From the NCBI RefSeq assembly GCF_017357225.1, contig NZ_CP071604.1, forward strand, positions 1,243,001 to 1,307,000: a DNA stretch of 64,000 nt, written 5' to 3'. The translations under genes and the position numbers were made by a program. Within the stretch, counting starts at the first letter, position 1; each line of letters opens with the position of its first letter. Below are positions 54,002-63,236 of the stretch, in pieces. A model generated the notes under the pieces. It ran no database searches. It saw only the letters and a program-made list of their open reading frames with translations, and was not told the DNA's origin. The stretch comes from Rhizobium binae (GTDB lineage Bacteria > Pseudomonadota > Alphaproteobacteria > Rhizobiales > Rhizobiaceae).

Positions 54002-55348
54002 TCAGATCGAATCGAGCCACCCACCCGCAAAACCGGCCTTTTTCAGGCCGGCCAAAATCGGCGGACAGCGGCGCATGATGTTCCACAGCAGGCCCGTCCG
54101 GTAATTCTCGATCGCCAGCACGACCGGTCCCTGGTCGATTCCAAAATGATACGGAGATATCCACCATCCGGTGGGACTGTCCTTCACTGCAAATGACTGA
54201 TTGAATGACGGGTTGAATCCGTAAAGGCGGGTCATTCCAAGGTTCATTCGTGCAAAGTTGCGGATCGTTGGGACGACTATTTCTGGTGCGAACGGCAGCG
54301 AGGCAACGACAACCCACGGTGCGATCGTCCCGTCGTCAGGGCCAAAGGGAGCACCGCGGGCTACGTAGTCGAAGAACTGCCGCCCGATTCCATTGACCTC
54401 CCGCGTGATGTAACCGGGGCCATCGCACGCCGTGAAGCCCCAGCAATGTTGCCCGTAGCCGACGAAGTTCATCGGATTTCGGATGGCGTACTCCTGCTGA
54501 ACGAAAGTCGCTCGCCGGCTGTTCTCGAAATAGTCGCTGTCACGTCGGCGCATGAAATCGTCGCGGATTGCCCGAAAGTCCACCCACAGATGCGACAGCT
54601 GATGGGTGAAAAGCGGGCCTGAATAGAGTAACTCGCGGCCGTAGATATTTTTCCATTCGTAAGTCGCCGTGTATGCCGCGTAACTCTCGGGCTCCAGCGG
54701 GTGGGTCGGCGAACCGAGGCCAAGGAAGTAGAGCAGCAAGCCCTCGTCGTAGCCGCGCCAGCGGTGAGGGATGAATCCGGTTTCGGGCTTCCAACCATGC
54801 GTCAGCGTGGGCTCGCCGTTGCAGGCCCAATTCCAGTCCGCGCGCTCGTAGAGTTCATTGGCAAGCTGGCGGACTTGCGCTTCCTCGGTCGTATCGCGAT
54901 CGAAATAGGTGGAAACTGTCAGAGCGCCTGCGAATAGGAATGCCGAATCTATGGTTGACAATTCGCATTGCCAGACGCGGCGGCCGGTTTCGATGTCCAG
55001 AAAATGGTAAAAGAAGCCCTTGTAGCCAGACGCGTCTGGCTCCGGTCCCTGCGGCAGTTCCAGCAGATATCTCAATTGCCTGCGAGCGACCTTCGCGGCG
55101 AATTCGCGGTTGACGACGCCGCGTTCCACGCCAATTGGACTTGCCGCCAAGCCCATCCCGATCGCCGCGATGCTTGCCGGGGCATTCGGCTCGGTCTTGT
55201 CGCGGATCAGGCCGTTATCCGGGTTCGTGACCTGCAGGTAGTACAGCAACGTGGTGAATTGCAGCAGCAGACTCCAGTCCGTCGGCAACTCGGCGAAGTC
55301 TGCAATCGAGAATGTGTCGGGTGCTGCCCTTGGCTCAGTATCGCGCAT
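54002..55348 (-). CDS. glucoamylase-like protein (PF10091; possible beta-1,2-glucanase relative)
   Basis: 448 residues, no signal peptide. PF10091 hallmarks: CELSTIDSAFLFAGALT (with catalytic-region acids), HGWKPETGFIPHRWRGYDEGLLLYFLGLGSPTHPL, YSGPLFTHQLSHLWVDFR, YGQHCWGFTACDGPGY and FNPSFN. This fold includes endo-beta-1,2-glucanases and the C-terminal part of the cyclic beta-glucan synthase NdvB, which is interesting in a rhizobium. The ATG at 55348 is preceded by GAGG 9 bases upstream; a longer frame to 55558 is unlikely. It lies on the opposite strand inside the export block. Confidence 0.8.
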   Translation of the reverse strand: MRDTEPRAAPDTFSIADFAELPTDWSLLLQFTTLLYYLQVTNPDNGLIRDKTEPNAPASIAAIGMGLAASPIGVERGVVNREFAAKVARRQLRYLLELPQGPEPDASGYKGFFYHFLDIETGRRVWQCELSTIDSAFLFAGALTVSTYFDRDTTEEAQVRQLANELYERADWNWACNGEPTLTHGWKPETGFIPHRWRGYDEGLLLYFLGLGSPTHPLEPESYAAYTATYEWKNIYGRELLYSGPLFTHQLSHLWVDFRAIRDDFMRRRDSDYFENSRRATFVQQEYAIRNPMNFVGYGQHCWGFTACDGPGYITREVNGIGRQFFDYVARGAPFGPDDGTIAPWVVVASLPFAPEIVVPTIRNFARMNLGMTRLYGFNPSFNQSFAVKDSPTGWWISPYHFGIDQGPVVLAIENYRTGLLWNIMRRCPPILAGLKKAGFAGGWLDSI

Positions 55349-55686
55349 AGTCGAAACCTCGTGACGATCCGGACTGCTCCACCGGAGCCAGGGGAGCCTC
55401 CGTTCGTTGCGAGCTGGTCTAGCGTGAAGTTTCACTAACACGGCAGCCGGGTTCTCAAATTGATATGAATCAAGATATCGGGACCAGCCGTGGAGCCCTC
55501 TGCCTACTGCGGAAGGTGAGACGAAGTCGAGGGCGGGTACCAGATGCAAGCTCCTCAAGTGGAGTAGGGCGCGACGATCTTCGCCGTTGGCTCGTGAGCC
55601 AAATATTGATCCAAATCAATGCGAACGGTCGCTTGGCACCTATGTTGACACCACACTGTGCTCAATCACACTCGAAGGAGAGTCGA
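55349..55686. promoter_or_regulatory. intergenic region between divergent glycoside-hydrolase-like and YhiI genes
   Basis: 338 bases without a gene, AT-richer than its surroundings, holding both promoters. It contains one ATGTTGACA (55642-55650), which equals a half-site of the TetR operators at 41.6 and 44.7 kb but has no partner here; it also reads as a -35 TTGACA. Confidence 0.4.
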
Positions 55687-56784
55687 ATGTTTTTTCGGCC
55701 GTTGATCGTCGGCGTGCTGGGCGCTGTTTTCGTGTGCGTCTCTGTGTCATTGGTCGCGTCTGCGCTTGGCCTTTCTCAGGGAGAACCGCTCCCTCTAATC
55801 GTCAAGGCGCAGGCGCAATCGGACCAACAGAACCCTCTCGAACGAGCCCAATCGGCGGTGGAGAGCCTGATCGCGCGGCTGCGTGGGAACGAGATGCCCG
55901 ACGGCATCGTCAAGTCGAACGGTCGAATCGAAGCAACGCAAGTCGATGTCGCTGCGAAATATCCCGGCCGGCTGGCTACCTTGACCGTGGACGAGGGAGA
56001 CGAAGTCACGGCTGGACAGGTCGTCGCCACCATCTCGTCGCCGGAAACCGAGGCACAGTTGCGCGGCGCGCAAGCGCAAGTCCTGAAATCCAAACAGGCA
56101 TTGGCTGAAGCGAACGCGCTCATCGCTCAACGCAAAAGCGATCTGGATTTCGCCCGAGCCGACTATGAGCGCGGAAAGAAGCAAATTGCGGACCGGAATC
56201 TGTCGGCACAGGTGTTTGATCAGCGTCGCAACAGGTTCGAAGCAGCTGAGGCTGCCTACGTTGCGGCAAATGCCCAGCGGGATCAGGCCAGTTTCGCAAT
56301 TGACGTAGCTGAATCTGACGTCGAACGTTACCAGTCAATACTGGTTGATCTCGTGCTCGTCTCACCCAGAAGTGGGCGGGTACAGTACCGGCTCGCGCGC
56401 GCCGGCGAGGTCGTCGCTGCAGGACAACGCGTTCTGACTATTCTTGATCTGAACGATGTTTACCTCACGATCTATTTGCCGGCGGACGACGCCGGCAAGC
56501 TCACGCTAGGCGACGAGGCGCGCATAGTCCTCGATCCCGTTCCGCAATACGTGTTCCCTTCAGTGATCAGCTTCGTGGCGACCGAGGCCCAGTTCACGCC
56601 GAAGAGCGTCGAGACGTCCGAGGAGCGGGAGAAGCTGATGTTCAGGGTCAAGCTCCAAGGCGATCCGCGGGTGCTTGATAAGTATCATCGTCAGGTCAAG
56701 ACCGGGGTGCGCGGGCTTGGGTTTGTCCGCACCGATCCCAAGGTGCCTTGGCCTCCGGTATTGAGCGTGAGGCTGCCGGAATGA
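55687..56784 (+). CDS. HlyD-type adaptor YhiI
   Basis: 365 residues. N-terminal membrane anchor, then lipoyl half-motifs KSNGRIEATQVDVAAKYPGRLATLTVDEGDEVTAGQVVATI and VSPRSGRVQYRLARAGEVVAAGQRVLTI flanking a long coiled coil (about 115-215). Followed by a beta-barrel domain. AAGGAG lies 7 bases before the ATG at 55687. With the next two genes it makes the YhiI-RbbA-YhhJ module known from E. coli. The next start overlaps its stop (ATGA). Confidence 0.88.
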   Translation: MFFRPLIVGVLGAVFVCVSVSLVASALGLSQGEPLPLIVKAQAQSDQQNPLERAQSAVESLIARLRGNEMPDGIVKSNGRIEATQVDVAAKYPGRLATLTVDEGDEVTAGQVVATISSPETEAQLRGAQAQVLKSKQALAEANALIAQRKSDLDFARADYERGKKQIADRNLSAQVFDQRRNRFEAAEAAYVAANAQRDQASFAIDVAESDVERYQSILVDLVLVSPRSGRVQYRLARAGEVVAAGQRVLTILDLNDVYLTIYLPADDAGKLTLGDEARIVLDPVPQYVFPSVISFVATEAQFTPKSVETSEEREKLMFRVKLQGDPRVLDKYHRQVKTGVRGLGFVRTDPKVPWPPVLSVRLPE

Positions 56785-59546
56785 GCACGGCCATCGTCGC
56801 AAGCGTCCAGCATGTCACTCACCGCTATGGAAAGACATTCGCGCTTAACGACCTGACGCTTGATATTCCCGCCAACTGCATGGTGGGGATGATCGGCCCA
56901 GACGGCGTCGGCAAGTCTACCTTGCTCGCCCTCATCTCAGGGGTGCGCAAGATTCAAACCGGCCAGGTCACGGTGCTCGACGGAAACATGGGGGATCAGA
57001 GCCATCGCCGGGCGAGCTACGGCCGCATTGCCTACATGCCGCAGGGGCTTGGTCGCAATCTGTATCCGACGCTCAGCGTTTTCGACAACATTGATTTTTT
57101 CGGGCGGTTGTTCGGCCAGGGATTGACCGAGCGACGCGCGCGCATCGACGAGCTTCTGATAGCCACCGGGCTTGACCCGTTCGCAGATCGACCCTGCGGC
57201 AAGCTCTCCGGCGGCATGAAGCAGAAAGCCAGCCTCTGCTGCGCTCTGATGCACGATCCCGATGTGCTCGTACTGGACGAACCTACCACAGGCGTTGATC
57301 CGCTGTCGCGGCGGCAATTCTGGGAGCTCATTGATTCAATCCGCGCGCGTCGGCCGCAGATGAGCGTAATCGTCGCAACCGCTTACATGGACGAGGCGAG
57401 CCGGTTCGATTGGCTTGCCGCCATGGACGAGGGGAAGGTCATTGCGCGTGGCGCTCCGAAGGAGATCCTCGCCAAAGCGCAAAAGACCAATCTCGACGAC
57501 GCCTTCATAGCACTCCTTCCGCCCGAAAAGCGCGGTCTGCACGAGGAGGTGGTCGTGCGGCCGCGCGTCGAATCGGAGGATAAGACGCCGGCAATCGAGG
57601 CCGAAGGGCTTACGCGCCGGTTCGGCGATTTCGTCGCCGTCGACCATGTGAGCTTTCGCATCGCACGCGGCGAGATTTTCGGGTTTCTCGGCTCGAATGG
57701 CTGCGGAAAGACCACCACTATGAAAATGATGACCGGGCTGCTGCCGGTCACCGAAGGCTCGGCCAAGCTGTTTGGCAAGCCGATGGGCGCTAACGACATG
57801 GAGGCGCGGCAAAACGTCGGCTACATGTCGCAGGCGTTTTCGCTCTACAGCGAACTGACGGTTTGGCAAAACCTCGATCTGCACGCACGGCTCTACCGTT
57901 TGCCGCCGAACGAGATCGACACACGGATCAACGAACTGCTCGAGCGGTACGATCTGAAGAACGTCGCCGATGAGAAGCCGGAAGGCCTACCCCTCGGCGT
58001 CAAGCAGCGGCTGCAGCTTGCGGTGGCCGTGCTCCACCGGCCGCCGATCCTCATTCTTGACGAGCCTACGTCGGGTGTCGATCCGGTTGCGCGCGACGCC
58101 TTCTGGCGCACGCTGATCGATCTTTCCCGCAACGATGGCGTCACCATCTTTCTCTCGACCCATTTCATGAACGAGGCCGAGCGTTGCGACCGCATTTCGC
58201 TGATGCATCGCGGACGCGTGCTCGCCGTCGGCACGCCGAAGCAACTGGTGAAGGAGCGCAGCAGCGATTCTCTCGAGGACGCCTTCATCTCCTACCTGGA
58301 GGAAGCCGGCGAAAGCGAAGACAAGAAGAAGCCGGAACCAGCGGCGCAACCCTCGGCGGTTGCGGGCATCACGGCAACCGAGCCCGTCCAATCGCGTTCG
58401 TCCAGGCGATTTGACCTCGGGCGGCTGTGGGCCTATGCCCGGCGCGAAACAATGGAGCTTTTGCGCGATCCCATCAGGATGGCGTTCGCCTTCATCGGTC
58501 CCGTCATTCTGATGATCGCCTTCGGTTATGGCATCACATTCGACGTCGAGAACCTGAGATTTGCCGCCTTCGACCAGGACCGGACGCCCGAAAGCCGCAG
58601 GCTGCTGGAAAATTTCTCGGGTTCTCATTATTTCAGTGAGCGGCCTGCGATCAGCTCTACCGCGGAACTCGAGCAGCGCATGCGAAGCGGAGATCTTGCT
58701 GTCGCCATTGAAATTCCCGCGGGCTTCGGCCGTGATGTTGAAAACCTGCGTCCGCCCGAGGTCGCATTCTGGATCGACGGAGCTATGCCGTTCCGGGGTG
58801 AGACAACGAGAGGGTACGTAGCCGGCCTGGAGCAGCGGTACGTGCGGGATCTCATTGTTGAGCGCTTCGGCCCCAATGCGCCATCAAACGTCTATTTCGG
58901 CGGCGTCAATATCGAAAACCGCTTCCGCTACAATCAGGCGTTCAAGAGCATTTTTGCAATGGTTCCGATAACCATCGTGATGGTGCTGGTTCTGATCCCG
59001 GCGGTCATGGCGACCATTGCTGTCGTGCGCGAGAAAGAAACGGGCTCGATCGCCAATTTTCGCTCCACTCCCATCAGCAAATTCGAATTCTTGTTGGGCA
59101 AGCTGGTCCCCTATGTCGTTATCGCGATGGTGGCATTCACTATCATGCTGCTGATGGCGATCTTCCTCTTCAACGTGCCAGTCAAGGGGTCTTTCGCAGC
59201 TCTGGCCCTCGGGACACTGCTTTATGTTTGCGCAACCTGCGGTTTTGGACAGCTCATCTCGACCTTCACCCGGACCCAGGTAGCGGCGGTCTTTGCCACC
59301 ACGGTTCTCGCCATCATTCCCACGGTGAATTTTTCGGGTCTCCTCACACCTGTGTCGTCGCTTACGGGCGCGGGAAGGGTCATTGGCCTCATGTTCCCAG
59401 CGGCTTGGTATCAGCCGATCAGCGTCGGCACCTTCACCAAGGGACTCGGCTATTCTGATCTCTGGTTCAATGCACTCATGCTCGCGGTCTTTGGGGTCAG
59501 CTACCTCGGTGCCGCTCATGTATTGCTGCGCAAGCAGGAGAGCTGA
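56781..59546 (+). CDS. rbbA: RbbA-type fused ATPase/permease
   Basis: 921 residues: two ABC ATPase domains then an ABC-2 membrane domain with about six helices. First ATPase: Walker A GPDGVGKST, signature LSGGMKQKA, Walker B VLVLDEPTTGVDP. Second: GSNGCGKTT, changed signature LPLGVKQRL (as in other RbbA proteins), Walker B ILILDEPTSGVDP. A charged linker (about 515-540) precedes the membrane domain. E. coli RbbA was reported as a ribosome-bound ATPase, while the membrane half points to export; both are family knowledge, not shown here. ATGA overlap with YhiI. Confidence 0.92.
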   Translation: MSTAIVASVQHVTHRYGKTFALNDLTLDIPANCMVGMIGPDGVGKSTLLALISGVRKIQTGQVTVLDGNMGDQSHRRASYGRIAYMPQGLGRNLYPTLSVFDNIDFFGRLFGQGLTERRARIDELLIATGLDPFADRPCGKLSGGMKQKASLCCALMHDPDVLVLDEPTTGVDPLSRRQFWELIDSIRARRPQMSVIVATAYMDEASRFDWLAAMDEGKVIARGAPKEILAKAQKTNLDDAFIALLPPEKRGLHEEVVVRPRVESEDKTPAIEAEGLTRRFGDFVAVDHVSFRIARGEIFGFLGSNGCGKTTTMKMMTGLLPVTEGSAKLFGKPMGANDMEARQNVGYMSQAFSLYSELTVWQNLDLHARLYRLPPNEIDTRINELLERYDLKNVADEKPEGLPLGVKQRLQLAVAVLHRPPILILDEPTSGVDPVARDAFWRTLIDLSRNDGVTIFLSTHFMNEAERCDRISLMHRGRVLAVGTPKQLVKERSSDSLEDAFISYLEEAGESEDKKKPEPAAQPSAVAGITATEPVQSRSSRRFDLGRLWAYARRETMELLRDPIRMAFAFIGPVILMIAFGYGITFDVENLRFAAFDQDRTPESRRLLENFSGSHYFSERPAISSTAELEQRMRSGDLAVAIEIPAGFGRDVENLRPPEVAFWIDGAMPFRGETTRGYVAGLEQRYVRDLIVERFGPNAPSNVYFGGVNIENRFRYNQAFKSIFAMVPITIVMVLVLIPAVMATIAVVREKETGSIANFRSTPISKFEFLLGKLVPYVVIAMVAFTIMLLMAIFLFNVPVKGSFAALALGTLLYVCATCGFGQLISTFTRTQVAAVFATTVLAIIPTVNFSGLLTPVSSLTGAGRVIGLMFPAAWYQPISVGTFTKGLGYSDLWFNALMLAVFGVSYLGAAHVLLRKQES

Positions 59547-59547
59547 G

Positions 59548-60768
59548 ATGTCGCAATCGGACCAGAGGATAGATTCACGACAACAGGCAACACCGCCTGC
59601 GATACCCGAGGCCACCCGGCTGAAGAGCCTGCGGTTGTCGAAGCTATGGGTACACCTCGCCAACATCTACCGGCTGACGATCAAGGAAATGCGCAGCATA
59701 CGCGCTGACGCGGTTGTCCTGGCGCTTGTCGCCTTTTCCTTCACCATTGCGGTGGACGCTGCCACCGGCGCCTCGACCGAGGCGACCAACCTTTCGGTTG
59801 GCATCGTCGACGAGGATCGTTCCGACCTCTCGCGGCGTATTGCGGACGGCCTCACGCCTCCCACGTTCCAACCCGCCGTGGAGATCCAATCGACGGAAAT
59901 CGACGCAGCGATGAATGCGCAACGCTTCCTTTTCGTTGTCGAAATTCCTCCGAACTTTCAGGCGGACATTTTGGTCGGGCGGCAGCCTTCGGTTCAACTC
60001 AATATAGATGCAACCGCCATTGCCCAGGCGTTTAATGGCATGACCTACATCCAAAACGTCATCCTAAACTATGTGACACAGTTCGTAACGAACCGCGAAG
60101 GACTGAGCAGCGAACCGGTCAAAATGGTGACGCGCGTGAAGTTCAACCAAAACCTGAAGTCCGCCTGGTTCACCTCGGTGATGCAGATCATTAACAACAT
60201 CACCATGCTGGCCATTATCCTGACCGGCGCGGCGTTGATCCGCGAGCGCGAACAGGGGACGGTCGAGCATCTGCTTGTGATGCCGGTGGTTCCCCCCGAG
60301 ATCATGCTCGCAAAGATCCTGGCCAATGGCATTGTCATCGTGATCGCCACCGGCCTGTCGCTGGTGCTTGTGGTGCAATGGTGGCTGCAGGTCCCAATTG
60401 CCGGATCGATCCTGCTGTTTCTGGGCGGGACGTGCTTTTATGTGTTCACGGTCGCAGCGCTAGGCATTCTTCTCGGTACCATTGCAGCCACGATGGGCCA
60501 GTTCGGTCTGCTGGCGGTTCCGGTGATACTGGTGCTGATGCTGCTGTCCGGGGCAATGACGCCGATGGAAAGCATGCCGGAGTTTTTGCAGTATCTCATG
60601 AACATCATTAGCCCGACGCCGCATTTCGTGGTTTTCGCCCAGGGGGTGCTTTATCGCGGCGCCGATTTTTCGATTGTCTGGCCGGAGATTCTAGCGATGA
60701 CAGTCATCGGCAGTCTCTACTTCGGCTTTGCCTTGTACCGCTTCCGCCGCGCAATCTTTGAGAGCTGA
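59548..60768 (+). CDS. ABC-2 permease YhhJ
   Basis: 406 residues with an N-terminal helix near residue 50, a large soluble loop (about 75-215) and five C-terminal helices (INNITMLAIILTGAALIRERE, MLLSGAMTPMESMPEFLQYLM). The ERE-x-GT-EHLLV-MP motif after the first C-terminal helix is typical of ABC-2 permeases. It starts one base after the RbbA stop (TGAG ATG). Partner of RbbA's own membrane half; the pair could make a heterodimeric pore. Confidence 0.9.
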   Translation: MSQSDQRIDSRQQATPPAIPEATRLKSLRLSKLWVHLANIYRLTIKEMRSIRADAVVLALVAFSFTIAVDAATGASTEATNLSVGIVDEDRSDLSRRIADGLTPPTFQPAVEIQSTEIDAAMNAQRFLFVVEIPPNFQADILVGRQPSVQLNIDATAIAQAFNGMTYIQNVILNYVTQFVTNREGLSSEPVKMVTRVKFNQNLKSAWFTSVMQIINNITMLAIILTGAALIREREQGTVEHLLVMPVVPPEIMLAKILANGIVIVIATGLSLVLVVQWWLQVPIAGSILLFLGGTCFYVFTVAALGILLGTIAATMGQFGLLAVPVILVLMLLSGAMTPMESMPEFLQYLMNIISPTPHFVVFAQGVLYRGADFSIVWPEILAMTVIGSLYFGFALYRFRRAIFES

Positions 60769-60944
60769 AGTCCTGGCGGCCGGTGTTTGGCCCGCTCTAC
60801 TTTCATCTTTCACATGTCGCAGTTGGAAACAGAATGCGCAGTTAGCGATCGTCCGATCAACGTCGCCCGGACGACGATCTCATTCTCCCGCGGCGCGCTT
60901 CCCAGCTCGCCACGGGATGACGCCCCGAGATGCCGCCGTCGGGG

Positions 60945-61412
60945 TCAGGCCGCGAGGATGGTGATCCCATAAGCATTGGCGGCGGCTGTCATGCGGGCGA
61001 TGGTTTCCTCAGAAGGGCCGGCCTTCGGTGGCTCCGTCGTGCCTTCCGCCTCGATGAACTCGGCCATCTCGCGATCGACGACGGCCGAAAAGATGGCCGG
61101 GACGGTGCCGCGGTTGGCGTAGCCGTGCACCACAAACGGCGCGATCGTGACGATGTCGCCCGCGCCGGCCTCGATCTCTTCGGGACCGTTGACTGTCAGC
61201 CGCCAGATTGTCAGGCATCCCTCAAGGATGCGGAACACCTCAGGGCTCGCATGCGCGTGTTTCGGCGTCCGGCTGCCGGGCGGCACGGTGACGTCGAAGA
61301 TGTTGAGCCAGGTTCCGCGGAGGCGAAGCCGCCGCTCGATCCGGTCGCCGAGGACAAAAAAGCGTCTTGCCTCTTTGCCGGCAGGTATTGTCACAAATGA
61401 GTTGGACATCAT
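60945..61412 (-). CDS. cupin-domain protein
   Basis: 155 residues, a single cupin barrel. Motif 1 is HAHASPEVFRILEG (metal His/Glu) and motif 2 GAGDIVTIAPFVVHGYAN (third His). N-terminal MMSNSFVTIPAGKEAR. Presumably metal-binding dioxygenase-like or regulator-like; the substrate is unknown. Downstream partner of the hydrolase gene on the minus strand, 71 bases apart, and under the same divergent LysR. Confidence 0.87.
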   Translation of the reverse strand: MMSNSFVTIPAGKEARRFFVLGDRIERRLRLRGTWLNIFDVTVPPGSRTPKHAHASPEVFRILEGCLTIWRLTVNGPEEIEAGAGDIVTIAPFVVHGYANRGTVPAIFSAVVDREMAEFIEAEGTTEPPKAGPSEETIARMTAAANAYGITILAA

Positions 61413-61483
61413 GTCTCTTTCTTCTTCTTACGGGCTTTTCATGCCCGCCTTTTCTTGCCCACCTTTTCTGGGCGGTGCAGCCG

Positions 61484-62110
61484 TTAGACCTTTACGCCGT
61501 CTTTGACAACAGACCCGGCATCCGGGACGACGGTCGCAAAACGGTCGGCGAGTTCGGCAAGCGCTGTGCGATGCACGAGATCAGCGCTGATGACGCCCCC
61601 GAGCGGATCGGGCAGGGCACGCGTGGCGGCGGCGGATGCGACGACGATTGCCCGAATGCCGAGATCGAGCGCCGCTCGCGCCGTGGCGCTCACGCACATA
61701 TGCGTCATGAAGCCGACCAGGATGATATCGGTACGGCCGCTTCCTTCCGCAAGTTCCGTCAGCGCCGCCGAAAGCGTCGTGCCGGCAAAAGCATTGGGAA
61801 GCGTCTTTGCGATCACCCTCTCGCCGTCGACGGGGGCAAGCGCCGGAATGATTTCGGCGGCCCGTGAGCCGGCGGCAAAGAGGCTGCCCGTGGACGGTGC
61901 GTGATGCACGACATGGAAGACCGGCATTCCGTTTTCGCGCGCCGCGTCGAGCAGCCGGCCTATTTCGGCAATTGCCGGCCCGATGCCGGGAAGCGGCAGC
62001 TTGCCGTCGAGATATTCGTTCTGCGCGTCGATAATGACGAGCACCGATTTTGCAAGCTCGATCGGCTTTGGCGTTACGCCGGCATGCTGAAGAAGAGTGA
62101 GGGGAGCCAT
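61484..62110 (-). CDS. isochorismatase-family cysteine hydrolase
   Basis: 208 residues. Catalytic Asp is in VIIDAQNEYLDG, Lys in AKTLPNAFAGT and Cys in THMCVSATARAALD, so the triad is complete. Family members hydrolyse isochorismate, nicotinamide or ureido compounds; which one cannot be told from sequence. A second use of the fold, as a biuret- or peroxyureidoacrylate amidohydrolase, is possible. Start at 62110; LysR gene divergent 77 bases away. Confidence 0.9.
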   Translation of the reverse strand: MAPLTLLQHAGVTPKPIELAKSVLVIIDAQNEYLDGKLPLPGIGPAIAEIGRLLDAARENGMPVFHVVHHAPSTGSLFAAGSRAAEIIPALAPVDGERVIAKTLPNAFAGTTLSAALTELAEGSGRTDIILVGFMTHMCVSATARAALDLGIRAIVVASAAATRALPDPLGGVISADLVHRTALAELADRFATVVPDAGSVVKDGVKV

Positions 62111-62187
62111 CTGTTTCTCCTGAGTTCGGGGTCGCTGCCATGAGATAGCGCCTGTCGGCCTGAGCGGATATCCGCTATATCTTCACA

Positions 62188-63072
62188 ATGGCTGAGCAAA
62201 AACGCACAGGATTGGATTGGGAGGATCTGCGCTTTTTTGCAGCGCTGGCCAGGCACCGCAGCCTTTCGGCTACCGCACGCGCCCTGAAGGTCAATCACGC
62301 GACGGTGGCACGGCGCATCGCCGCGCTTGAGCAAAGCCTCGGCGCCAACCTGTTCGATCGCCGGGCCGACGGTTACGCGCTGAGCCGCCAAGGCAGCGCC
62401 ATTCTCGCCGAAACAGGCGCGATGGAGGCTGCGGCTGCCGCAATCCGCGACCGGCTCGATATCGAAGACGGCCCGCGGGGCCGCGTCCGACTGACGACGA
62501 TCCGCTCTCTTGCCGATCTCGTGTTGGCGCCGAACCTGGCCGAGATCCTCAATGGCCTGCCGCATGTGGAGCTGGAGATCGTCACCGACATCAAGGTGGC
62601 AAGCCTTGCCCAGCGCGAGGCCGATATCGCGCTACGGCTCGGCCATCCCGGCGACAGCGAGCTCTCCGGCCGGCGCGTCGCCACAATCCGCTACGGTTTT
62701 TTCGGCTCGAAGGAGACGCGGAGCGCCTTTGAGATGGGCGATCTTCCGCCGCTGATCCTGTATGACGGCGAGAGCCAGGGCGTCGCCGAAGCGCGCTGGC
62801 TCGACCACAATTTTCCCGACCACCCCGTCAGCCTGCGCTCCGGCAGCAATGCGGTGCAGGCGCAGGCCGCCGCGTCCGGCCTCGGCGTTGCCATGCTGCC
62901 ACTCTACCTTGCCGCAACCGTCTCCGGCCTCGAGCCCGTCGCCTTCGCCGCGCCCATGCCCGAACGGGAGCTCTGGATGTTGACGCCGGCCGAACTCGCT
63001 CAAGTTCCGCGCGTGCGCGTCGTGCTCGATCGCCTCTCGCGGCTTTTTGCGCGCCACAGGCACCTGTTCTGA
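62188..63072 (+). CDS. LysR-family regulator
   Basis: 294 residues. HTH DWEDLRFFAALARHRSLSATARALKVNHATVARRIAALEQSLG, and the substrate-binding domain from about 90, ending in RLSRLFARHRHLF. The DWEDLRFF opening marks a common alphaproteobacterial LysR subgroup. Divergent from the isochorismatase-type hydrolase and cupin genes, the natural targets by position. ATG at 62188 with a weak ribosome-binding site. Confidence 0.9.
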   Translation: MAEQKRTGLDWEDLRFFAALARHRSLSATARALKVNHATVARRIAALEQSLGANLFDRRADGYALSRQGSAILAETGAMEAAAAAIRDRLDIEDGPRGRVRLTTIRSLADLVLAPNLAEILNGLPHVELEIVTDIKVASLAQREADIALRLGHPGDSELSGRRVATIRYGFFGSKETRSAFEMGDLPPLILYDGESQGVAEARWLDHNFPDHPVSLRSGSNAVQAQAAASGLGVAMLPLYLAATVSGLEPVAFAAPMPERELWMLTPAELAQVPRVRVVLDRLSRLFARHRHLF

Positions 63073-63236
63073 ATGTCCCATAGCCCGAGACGGTGCCACC
63101 GTCGCTGTCCGTCAGACCACGGCATCCTTCGGGTCGGCGTGAGAAGATGACCGGCAGGCCAGCACGTAAAGGGTCGCGCCCAGCACCCAGAGAGTGCGGC
63201 TATGCAGCGTTGCCGGCTGCGCCGACTCATCCGGTT
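63073..63236. other. short intergenic region between convergent genes
   Basis: 164 bases after the LysR stop. The minus-strand frame reads a short hydrophobic LWVLGATLYVLACRSS, but without start or ribosome-binding site. No terminator with a T-run was found. Confidence 0.35.

Noticed and set aside
55642..55650. Single ATGTTGACA before the YhiI-RbbA operon as a third TetR operator
   Set aside because: Only one half-site is present; a 9-mer is expected by chance about once per window on either strand, and it also equals a -35 element.
63112..63236. Small hydrophobic minus-strand peptide (LWVLGATLYVLACRSS)
   Set aside because: No start codon with ribosome-binding site in that frame and no family resemblance.
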